A DNA stretch of 57,825 bases from Phycisphaeraceae bacterium (lineage in GTDB: Bacteria; Planctomycetota; Phycisphaerae; Phycisphaerales; Zrk34). A program made the position numbers and the translations under genes. A model generated the notes under the pieces. The model was not told where the DNA came from and made no database searches. It worked only from the letters and a program-made list of their open reading frames with translations. Positions within the stretch are counted from its first letter, which is position 1. Each line of letters begins with the position of its first letter. Below, in pieces: positions 51,468 to 57,825 of this stretch. The stretch is taken from positions 1 to 57,825 of the forward strand of contig JANQHK010000132.1 of the NCBI GenBank assembly GCA_028282685.1, in the 5' to 3' direction.

Positions 51468-52352
51468 TTGAATGCATCACTGCAGGCATCCTGTGATTAC
51501 TGCCGCGAGATCAGCCGCCGCCGCGCGCGGAACTTCTACTACGGCATGAAGCTGGTGCCCGAGCCGAAGCGCAGCGCGCAGTTTGCGCTGTATGCCTGGA
51601 TGCGTCTGGCGGATGACCTGGCCGACGAAGCAGGGGCCGACGAAGCGAAAACCGCAGCTCTGGGTGAGTTTCGTCGCACCACCCATGCCGTTCTCGCCGG
51701 GCACGTCGATCCGCGGGACCTGGCGGGTGAGGCGCCGCTCTGGCCCGCCTTCGCCGACATGGCCCAGCGCCACGCCGTCCCTCACACCTACTTCGACGCC
51801 ATGATCGACGGCCAATTGCTCGATCAAACCTGTCATCAATACCCCACCTTCGAGGCACTCTACGACTACTGCTACAAGGTGGCCTCGGTGGTGGGTCTGG
51901 CGTGCATTGAAATCTGGGGCTACGACAGTGGTGAAGAAACTCGCCAATTGGCTGAATGGCGCGGCATCGCTTTTCAACTGACCAACATTCTGCGTGACGT
52001 GAAAGAAGATGCTGCCGAGGGCCGCGTCTACCTCCCCGCGGAAGATTTCGAGGCGCTGGAGCTCAAGCCCGTCATGTTTCAACTGGGCAACGAGCGGGAA
52101 TTGGCGAAGGGGTTGACCCGGGTGGTCGAGCGGGCGCGGGATTACTACGATCGTTCAGCGAAACTGGATCGGAGCGTGCACCAGGCCGGCCGGCCGTGCC
52201 TCTGGGCGATGACGAAGATCTACCGCGGCCTGCTGGATAAGATCGCCGCCGATCCGCTGCGCGTACTGCGTCCGCGCCGGGTGCGGCTGGCTTCGGCGCA
52301 GAAGGGATGGATCGCCCTGCGAGCCACCATGAAAGGCAAGGTAGGCGTTTGA
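51468..52352 (+). CDS. hpnD: presqualene diphosphate synthase HpnD
   Basis: This is a 294-residue enzyme that condenses two farnesyl diphosphates to presqualene diphosphate. Aspartate-rich motifs are RLADDLADE near 46-54 and NILRDVKED near 174-182; the start YCREISRRRARNFYYGMKLVP is characteristic. It begins 12 bases after hpnC and its stop overlaps the TTG start chosen for hpnE. TTG is not an obvious start for hpnD; the annotated start follows TTCTTGAATGCATC-type sequence, and an ATG may be used instead. Confidence 0.9.
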   Translation: MNASLQASCDYCREISRRRARNFYYGMKLVPEPKRSAQFALYAWMRLADDLADEAGADEAKTAALGEFRRTTHAVLAGHVDPRDLAGEAPLWPAFADMAQRHAVPHTYFDAMIDGQLLDQTCHQYPTFEALYDYCYKVASVVGLACIEIWGYDSGEETRQLAEWRGIAFQLTNILRDVKEDAAEGRVYLPAEDFEALELKPVMFQLGNERELAKGLTRVVERARDYYDRSAKLDRSVHQAGRPCLWAMTKIYRGLLDKIAADPLRVLRPRRVRLASAQKGWIALRATMKGKVGV

Positions 52353-53767
52353 CCGACTCCACGCATGCGGCCAACCGGACGGCGCTGGTGATGGGCGGCG
52401 GGGTGGCGGGCATCGCCGCGGCGCTGCGCCTGGCTGAGCACGATGTCGCCGTGACACTGATCGAAACGCGCAAGGTCCTCGGCGGACGCGCCACCAGCTT
52501 CAACGATCCACAGACCCACACCCCCCTCGACAACTGCCAGCATGTTGTACTCGGCTGCTGCACCAACCTGCTCGATCTGTACGAACGGCTGGACGTGGCC
52601 GACCGGATCGACTGGGCGCAGCGGCTGCATTTTGTTGACAAGCAGGGGCACGCCGATGTTCTGGCCGCCAACGACCTGCCCGCGCCGCTGCATCTGTCGA
52701 CATCGATGTTGGGATTCACCACGCTGAGCTTTCAGGAGAAACTGGCCATTGTCCGCGCCATGGGGACGATCTGGCGCATGGGAAAAGCCGGACGGCAGCG
52801 CTGCGCCCAAATGACCTTTGCCCAGTGGCTTGAGCAGCAGCGCCAACCGCCGCGCGCCATGGAACGCTACTGGTCGGTCATCGCCATCAGCGCATGCAAC
52901 CTGGCGCCCGATCGTCTGGGCGCCGATCACGCATTGCAGGTATTCCAGGAGGGCTTCCTGGCGCATCGGCGCGCGTACGAGATGGGCACATCCAGCGTGC
53001 CACTGGCGCAACTTTACGATCGAGCCGCTGCGATCATCGAGCAGGCCGGCGGAATGGTGCGGCTGGGGGTGTCGGTGCGCGCCATCGAGTTCGACGGTCG
53101 GAAAATCACAGGCGTGCGCACTGGCGAGGACGAATTGCTCACCGCCGATCGTTACATCAGCGCCCTGCCGTTCGACCGGTTGGCGGCGGTGGCGCCGGCG
53201 GAACTGGTCGCGGCCGATGCGCGCCTGGCGGCGTTGAATCAGATCGAGGTCAGCCCGATCCTCGGCATTCACCTGTGGTTTGAACGTGCGGTGACGGATC
53301 GTCCGCACCTGATCTTTGTCGATTCGCCATTGCAGTGGGTGTTCAACAAGGGGGTGGCTGGTGCGGAACACAGCGATGCCCCGGTAGGTCAATACCTCCA
53401 CGCCGTGGTCAGCGCAGCGGACGATTGGGTCGATTTGCCGGGAGAACAAATCGTGGCACTTGCCCTGGAGGAATTGTCCGCATACTGCCCCGCGGTGAAA
53501 GAGGTGAAACTGGTGCGCGGCTGGGCGATCAAGGAAAAACGCGCCACCTTTGCCGCCGTCCCGGGCATCGCCGCCGTGCGTCCGGAAACCCAGGGCGCGG
53601 TGAACAACCTGCTACTGGCCGGTGACTGGTGCGCCACGGGTTGGCCGGCCACGATGGAAGGCGCCGCGCGTAGCGGATATGCGGCCGCGGGGGCGGTGGT
53701 GGGACGCGATCTGCTCGTCGCCGATTTGCCCGCCTCGCCGTTGTATCGTTTGCTTTCCAAGGACTGA
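52349..53767 (+). CDS. hpnE: hydroxysqualene dehydroxylase HpnE
   Basis: This is a 472-residue FAD-dependent amine-oxidase-fold enzyme that reduces hydroxysqualene to squalene. FAD-binding GGGVAGIAAALRLAE near 17-30 and ETRKVLGGRATSF near 40-51 are present, and GDWCATGWPATMEGAARSG near the C-terminus is typical. The chosen TTG overlaps the hpnD stop (TTGA); ATG 52307 would overlap hpnD by 46 bases and is less likely. An inverted AAAAAGGT/ACCTTTTT element lies two bases after its stop. Together hpnCDE make squalene for hopanoid or other lipids. Confidence 0.9.
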   Translation: MTDSTHAANRTALVMGGGVAGIAAALRLAEHDVAVTLIETRKVLGGRATSFNDPQTHTPLDNCQHVVLGCCTNLLDLYERLDVADRIDWAQRLHFVDKQGHADVLAANDLPAPLHLSTSMLGFTTLSFQEKLAIVRAMGTIWRMGKAGRQRCAQMTFAQWLEQQRQPPRAMERYWSVIAISACNLAPDRLGADHALQVFQEGFLAHRRAYEMGTSSVPLAQLYDRAAAIIEQAGGMVRLGVSVRAIEFDGRKITGVRTGEDELLTADRYISALPFDRLAAVAPAELVAADARLAALNQIEVSPILGIHLWFERAVTDRPHLIFVDSPLQWVFNKGVAGAEHSDAPVGQYLHAVVSAADDWVDLPGEQIVALALEELSAYCPAVKEVKLVRGWAIKEKRATFAAVPGIAAVRPETQGAVNNLLLAGDWCATGWPATMEGAARSGYAAAGAVVGRDLLVADLPASPLYRLLSKD

Positions 53768-53768
53768 G

Positions 53769-53791
53769 AAAAAGGTTCCTGACACCTTTTT
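53769..53791 (+). terminator. REP-like AAAAAGGT/ACCTTTTT hairpin after hpnE
   Basis: AAAAAGGT and ACCTTTTT form an 8-bp stem with the loop TCCTGAC, followed by TTC. It matches the REP-like elements after pnp and could terminate hpnE transcription. Confidence 0.55.
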
Positions 53792-53833
53792 CTTGCAAGT
53801 CGTGAGCTTGGGTAGACCGATAGGTACTGTACC

Positions 53834-54046
53834 ATGCTGGCTTTGCAGGATTTCTGGCTGGTCTTCGCGTTGGTTGGCTTTCTGGCCGCGCTGATGTTTC
53901 TGCGCGCGCTGGCGATGCACCTCGAACAGGCCGTCAAGCAATACGACACGATGCGTGAAGCGATCCGCCTCCGCCGCGAGTACGAAGAATCCGTCCGCAA
54001 GCGCCTCGAGGGCGAGGTCGGCCAAGACGGCGCCGCCAAAGTGTGA
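53834..54046 (+). CDS. small single-helix membrane protein
   Basis: This is a 70-residue protein with an N-terminal membrane helix (residues 7-28) and a charged cytoplasmic tail rich in Arg and Glu, suited to a coiled coil. No family is recognised. The last 37 bases (54010-54046) are duplicated with three mismatches at 54535-54571. Its role is unknown; it may be a small assembly or division-associated protein. Confidence 0.6.
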   Translation: MLALQDFWLVFALVGFLAALMFLRALAMHLEQAVKQYDTMREAIRLRREYEESVRKRLEGEVGQDGAAKV

Positions 54047-54571
54047 GCAAGGCCTGGGTCCTGAGTCTTGAGTCTTGAGGAATAACGGGCAATTGCATTG
54101 GACTGATTTTGGAAAAGCCCACACCTTCCATGGCGTGGGCTTGTGGTATGGTATCTGCTATGCGGCCACGCATCATGTACATCGAAAGCAAGGGCGAAGG
54201 GATGAGTGGGGTTGCCCGGATAGGCCGCGTACGCTTTTCCAAGACCGGTAGTACGTTGTATTACGGGGATCAGCAATTTCAATCGTTGAAGGGTGGGGGG
54301 CACAAAGCCAACTATATGGACGTAGCAACCGGAGAACACTATTGGATATCCGGCTGTAAGAAAGAAGGCGGCGATCGCTTGTGGCCTGGTGATATCGAAA
54401 TCGACGACGATGTGCGCCAGGAGTACTGGACAGTCATTCGTAACTGTCCAGAAAAAATCGATCAGCGGTGTATACGTTCTACTGGAAAGTACAACAAGCG
54501 ATCACCCCGCTGAGCATGCCCATTGCCGGTGTCCGGGCGAGGTCGGCGAAGACGGCGCCGTCAAAGTGTAA
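54010..54571. repeat. 37-base direct duplication flanking the small-protein gene
   Basis: Bases 54010-54046 and 54535-54571 agree at 34 of 37 positions. Both read as the end of a frame (GEVGQDGAAKV and GEVGEDGAVKV, each with a stop). The copies bracket the gene at 54160. Confidence 0.75.
54160..54513 (+). CDS. conserved small protein often misannotated as DXS
   Basis: This is a 117-residue protein (MRPRIMYIESKGEGMSG start, then ARIGRVRFSKTGSTLYYG, LKGGGHKANYMDVATGEHYWISG, and IDDDVRQEYW). I recognise this small family as one frequently labelled 1-deoxy-D-xylulose-5-phosphate synthase, which its length rules out. The true function is unknown. ATG 54160 is used; 54175 is an alternative. It is bracketed by the two copies of a 37-base repeat. 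Confidence 0.75.
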   Translation: MRPRIMYIESKGEGMSGVARIGRVRFSKTGSTLYYGDQQFQSLKGGGHKANYMDVATGEHYWISGCKKEGGDRLWPGDIEIDDDVRQEYWTVIRNCPEKIDQRCIRSTGKYNKRSPR

Positions 54572-54580
54572 ATCCCCAAT

Positions 54581-54631
54581 AGCCGGTTCAGAATGAACCG
54601 GTAGGTCAAGCCGGTTTTTTCAAAACCGGCT
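54581..54631. terminator. two nested REP-like hairpins between convergent genes
   Basis: CCGGTTCA-GAA-TGAACCGG (54583-54601) and AGCCGGTTTT-TTC-AAAACCGGCT (54609-54631) form 8-bp and 10-bp stems. They lie between a plus-strand gene and the minus-strand peptidase, so they may act as a bidirectional terminator. Confidence 0.5.
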
Positions 54632-54641
54632 ATATGGACGG

Positions 54642-56012
54642 TCACTTGGTCCCCAGCAAATCCAGCAGCACCGCGTGGGTCCGACAGCCCATCTCGAAAC
54701 AGCGCAGATCAAACTTCTCGTTCGGGGCGTGCAGGTTGTCATCGTTCAGACCGAAGCCCACCAGCAGCGTGTCCAATCCCAACACGTGCTTGAACGTGCC
54801 GATGACCGGGATCGTTGCGCCCTCGCGCACGCACACCGGCTCACAACCCGTGCCTTGCCGCAACGCCTCGGCCGCCCTGGCCACCCAGGGCGAATCGTTC
54901 GCCACGCAGACCGGATCGGCCGTGCCGTGATTAATGAATTCCCACCGGCAGCCCGGCGGCGTGCGCTGCTCGAACCACTGCACGAATGCATCGGCGATTT
55001 TCCGGGGGTCTTGATCGGCGACGAGTCGAAAGCTGACCTTCGCCCCGGCCATCGCGGGAATGACCGTCTTCGCTCCTTCCCCGCCGTACCCGCCGTATAA
55101 CCCGTTCACATCGCAGCTCGGCCGGGCCCAGCGTCGTTCCAGTGTCTCGAATCCCGCTTCGCCGTGCAGTGCGTTCAAACCGATCGATTCGGCGTATTGG
55201 GTTTCATCGAACGGCAGCTTCTTCCACGCGGCGCGCTCGGCGTCGCTGAGCGGACGCACGGCATCGTAAAAACCGTCGATGGTCACGGCGTGGTTTTCAT
55301 CGAATAACTCACCGAGCACCCGCGCCAGTTCCGTGGCGGGATTGGCCACCGTTCCGCCGTACACACCGGAATGCAGATCGCGCCCCGGGCCGTGCAGTTT
55401 CACTTCCATGTAGAGCAGGCCGCGCAGCCCGTAGATGATGGACGGTGTGTTTGGGTCCCACATCGCGGTATCGCTGACCAGCGCGATATCGGCTTGCAAT
55501 CGCTCGGCGTTCTTTTCAACGAAGCGTTCCATGGCGATGCTGCCGCCTTCCTCATCGCCCTCGATCAGGACGGTCAGGTTGACGGGGATGCGTTGGCCGA
55601 CTTCATGCCAGGCGCGCAGGGCTTCGATGAAGGTCATGACCTGGCCCTTGTCGTCGCAGGCGCCGCGCGCGTAGATGCGGCCGTCGCGCACGGTCGGCTC
55701 AAACGGCGGGCTCTGCCATTGCTCCAGCGGATCGGGCGGCTGCACATCGTAATGGCCGTAGAACAATACGTGCGGGGCGCCGGGAATCGTCTCGGCGGTG
55801 CGGGCGACCACGGCGGGGTGGCCGTCGGTCGGTTCGACCGCCGCTTCCAGGCCGCATTGGGTCAGTTGCCCGGCAACCCAGTCGGCGGCAGCCCGGCAGT
55901 CGTCTGCATACGCCGGGTCGGTGCTGATCGAGGGAATGCGCAGGAATTGCTTCAGGCGGTCCAGGGCCTGGTCGCCGTTGGTTTGCAGATGAGTCAATAT
56001 CGCATTGAGCAT
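54642..56012 (-). CDS. M20 family metallopeptidase (dipeptidase/deacylase)
   Basis: This is a 456-residue zinc metallopeptidase of the ArgE/DapE/CPG2 family. Metal ligands are seen in VLFYGHYDVQPPDP (His and Asp near 85-87) and IEGDEEGGS (Glu near 150-152), with GACDDKGQ between. The middle is the lid domain with HSGVYGG near 215 and GYGGEGAKTVIP. The C-terminal catalytic half has HAPNEKF near 435. It could cleave dipeptides or N-acyl amino acids. ATG 56012 has AAGGAGC upstream on the coding strand. It is divergent from ftsW. Confidence 0.9.
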   Translation of the reverse strand: MLNAILTHLQTNGDQALDRLKQFLRIPSISTDPAYADDCRAAADWVAGQLTQCGLEAAVEPTDGHPAVVARTAETIPGAPHVLFYGHYDVQPPDPLEQWQSPPFEPTVRDGRIYARGACDDKGQVMTFIEALRAWHEVGQRIPVNLTVLIEGDEEGGSIAMERFVEKNAERLQADIALVSDTAMWDPNTPSIIYGLRGLLYMEVKLHGPGRDLHSGVYGGTVANPATELARVLGELFDENHAVTIDGFYDAVRPLSDAERAAWKKLPFDETQYAESIGLNALHGEAGFETLERRWARPSCDVNGLYGGYGGEGAKTVIPAMAGAKVSFRLVADQDPRKIADAFVQWFEQRTPPGCRWEFINHGTADPVCVANDSPWVARAAEALRQGTGCEPVCVREGATIPVIGTFKHVLGLDTLLVGFGLNDDNLHAPNEKFDLRCFEMGCRTHAVLLDLLGTK

Positions 56013-56206
56013 GAGCGCTCCTTCTAATCGAATGCAGCTTACGAGTCGTGCGTCCGGCGATCAAGGCCGTTCGAGGACGGGGTTGATCTTTGTCCGGATG
56101 GAGCCGGTGCATATCGCATTTTGTTCATTCATCGCCCGGCTGTAACCTCGGGTGCCCTGGACATCGGTTTTGCAGTGCGCGGTCACAGATGGTCGAAGGA
56201 ACCGAT

Positions 56207-57388
56207 ATGCCTGCTTGCGGCAACATGATTCAGTGCGCGGTGCTGGCGCTGCTCGGCCTGGCCGTGGTGATGGTCAACAGCGCCGCGATGTCACTGGGCG
56301 ATGAGCCGGTGACGCTGTCATCGCTGCTGACCAGCCGGCCGATGATCTACGCGGCGCTGGCGGTGGCGGCGCTGCTGGTGGCGGGCCGGTTGGACGTGCG
56401 GCGTCTTCGCACAGCGCGCGGTCCGGCCAATCCCATTCCCTGGTTGTTGCTGATCGCGATGGCGCTGTGCGCGGCGGCGCTGCTGCCGGGCGTCGGTGCG
56501 GTGATCAACGGCTCGCGGCGCTGGCTGCTGCTCGACCTGGGTGGGTTCAAGCTGACTTTTCAACCCAGCGAGCTGGCCAAGTGGGCGGTGGTGCTGGCGC
56601 TGGCGTGGTGGTCGGCCCATCGGGCCGGGGCACTGCGGCATTTCGTCATCGGGTTGCTGCCGACGTTGGTGGTCGTGGGTGTGGTTTGCGGATTGGTCGT
56701 GATGGAAGACCTGGGCACGGCGGTGCTCATCGGCGGCGTGGCGCTGTGTTTGCTCATCGCGGGGGGCGCGCGCCTGTGGCACGTGGCGTTGTGTATCCCG
56801 CCGGCGCTGGGCGCGGTGGCCGTCATGATCCTCACCAGCCCGTATCGGGTGCAACGGCTGATCAGCTTCCTGAATCCGGACGCCGATCCGCAGGGTTCGG
56901 GTTACCAGTTGACGCAATCGCTGGTCGCCATCGTGGCGGGCAACCGCGGCGTCGGTAACGGACTGCAAAAGCTCGGTTACCTGCCGACCGACACCAGCGA
57001 CTTTCTCTTCGCCGTGATCTGCGAGGAGTTGGGTCTGGGCGGCGCGGCATTGGTGGCGCTGTTCTACGGGGTGATCGTCTGGGCTTCCATGGTGATTCTG
57101 CACCGCTGTCGCCATACGTTCGATCGACTTTTGACGCTGGGCGTGATGCTGACGCTGGCGCTGCAGGCGGTGATGAACATGATGGTGGTGACGGGCTTGG
57201 TGCCGACCAAGGGCATCGCGCTGCCGCTGCTGAGCGCTGGGGGAACGGGCTGGCTGATGACGGCGGCGGCGCTGGGCTTGCTGGTGGCGCTGGATCGCGT
57301 GCAGCGGATCGAAGCCGAAGAGGCCGCCGCGGAGCCGGTCGAAATACCCCGGGCGGTCTCGATTGCAGCCCCGATGGCGCCGGCATGA
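56207..57388 (+). CDS. ftsW: SEDS peptidoglycan glycosyltransferase (FtsW/RodA family)
   Basis: This is a 393-residue polytopic membrane protein with about ten helices, polymerising lipid II at the septum or side wall. Conserved sites include INGSRRWLLLDLGGFKLTFQPSELAKWA near 99-126 with the catalytic-type aspartate later (LTQSLVAIVAGNRGVGNGLQKLGYLPTDTSDFLFAVICEELG). LPLLSAGGTGWL occurs near the end. ATG 56207 has AGGA 5 bases upstream; in-frame starts at 56189 and 56090 are less likely. The following murG fits the dcw cluster, which favours FtsW over RodA. Confidence 0.93.
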   Translation: MPACGNMIQCAVLALLGLAVVMVNSAAMSLGDEPVTLSSLLTSRPMIYAALAVAALLVAGRLDVRRLRTARGPANPIPWLLLIAMALCAAALLPGVGAVINGSRRWLLLDLGGFKLTFQPSELAKWAVVLALAWWSAHRAGALRHFVIGLLPTLVVVGVVCGLVVMEDLGTAVLIGGVALCLLIAGGARLWHVALCIPPALGAVAVMILTSPYRVQRLISFLNPDADPQGSGYQLTQSLVAIVAGNRGVGNGLQKLGYLPTDTSDFLFAVICEELGLGGAALVALFYGVIVWASMVILHRCRHTFDRLLTLGVMLTLALQAVMNMMVVTGLVPTKGIALPLLSAGGTGWLMTAAALGLLVALDRVQRIEAEEAAAEPVEIPRAVSIAAPMAPA

Positions 57389-57458
57389 GCCGAATTTCCC
57401 TTCCGCGGCGTCCTGTTTCATACCACAGCCGAATCACGCTAACCCGTGGGAAAAGTGG

Positions 57459-57825
57459 ATGACCGACAACCGGCCGACGATTCTCTTTGCCGGCGGCGGC
57501 ACCGGCGGACACCTGTTTCCCGCCATTGCCATCGCGGAGCGGCTGCGCGCGATTCAGGGCGATGTCCGCATCCATTTCGCCTGCTCCCGGCGACGCATCG
57601 ATCAGAAAATTCTCGGCGAAGCGGGTTTTGACTTTACCACGCTGGGCGTGACCGGCATGCCGCGACAGGTTTGGCGCTGGCCGGGATTCGTCACCAATTA
57701 CGTGCGTGCGCGCATGGAGATGATGGGGTTGTTGCGGCATCTTCGAGTCGATGCTGTGGCGTCGATGGGCGGGTTCGTCAGTGGACCGGTGGTGGTGACT
57801 TCGCGGTTGCGTCATGTGCCGGTGT
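57459..57825 (+). CDS. murG: UDP-N-acetylglucosamine transferase MurG (3' truncated by window edge)
   Basis: The first 122 residues are visible. The enzyme adds GlcNAc to lipid I, giving lipid II. The glycine-rich substrate/membrane motif GGGTGGHLFPAIAIAERL begins near residue 12, and DAVASMGGFVSGPV near 100-115 is the second glycine motif. The start ATG 57459 is 71 bases after ftsW and has GGAAAAG upstream. The gene continues outside the window. Confidence 0.9.
   Translation, partial: MTDNRPTILFAGGGTGGHLFPAIAIAERLRAIQGDVRIHFACSRRRIDQKILGEAGFDFTTLGVTGMPRQVWRWPGFVTNYVRARMEMMGLLRHLRVDAVASMGGFVSGPVVVTSRLRHVPV

Noticed and set aside
54389-54571. Small reading frame ending PGEVGEDGAVKV
   Set aside because: Its end merely translates the duplicated 37-base tail of another gene, and its start lies out of frame in the preceding gene.

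Overview
The window is a GC-rich bacterial chromosome segment, most likely from the phylum Planctomycetota and probably the Phycisphaerae lineage. The main evidence is a HYExAFE-type protein, MJ0042-like zinc-ribbon proteins with one membrane helix, a PEP-CTERM exported protease, a one-chain indolepyruvate oxidoreductase-like protein, hydroxysqualene-route hpnCDE genes, and intergenic DNA full of short-period repeats. This placement is inference; no rRNA gene is present to fix it.

Layout. 1-1650: the right end of an integrated element, with three overlapping small genes, one convergent gene, and a 42-nt 3' fragment of a tRNA gene that looks like an attachment site. 1.85-11.3 kb: mostly plus-strand housekeeping genes (zinc-ribbon protein, aminotransferase, DUF4230-like protein, prfB with a +1 frameshift, indolepyruvate oxidoreductase-like protein), with one minus-strand Gfo/Idh oxidoreductase. 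11.3-16.2 kb: a minus-strand run (methyltransferase, hisS, HYExAFE protein, three small exported proteins, bioB). 16.3-21.2 kb: plus-strand genes (paralogous methyltransferase, rsmD, cca-type nucleotidyltransferase, lipoprotein, amidase, protein kinase). 21.3-28.8 kb: priA, SYLF lipoprotein, nucleotidyltransferase, ArnT-like glycosyltransferase and serA. 29-33.4 kb: rpsO-pnp with a long hairpin between them, a cold-shock protein and a histidine kinase. 33.6-36.9 kb: PEP-CTERM serine protease and leuC-type dehydratase.

37.2-41.05 kb is an AT-richer accessory island. It holds a GHKL ATPase fused to a PD-(D/E)xK nuclease domain, broken by a one-base frameshift in a C6 run, followed by a DNA methyltransferase. 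It reads as a two-gene restriction-modification system of the MutL/MORC-like ATPase type, and is the most interesting locus here. An unrecognised zinc-binding protein follows it.

42.6-57.8 kb returns to core genes: a sodium/solute symporter, birA, a TsaC-like/LMW-phosphatase fusion, rpiB, rlmN, ispH, hpnCDE, an M20 peptidase, ftsW and the start of murG. IspH and HpnCDE together connect isoprenoid supply to squalene synthesis.

A second theme is the intergenic DNA. Degenerate octamer arrays of the CCAATTAA type sit just after the stop codons of five genes, always in the same orientation relative to the gene. Nine-base 'CGGAG/CAGAG' repeats form large hairpins. Several REP-like palindromes recur, and one family appears in frame inside leuC.
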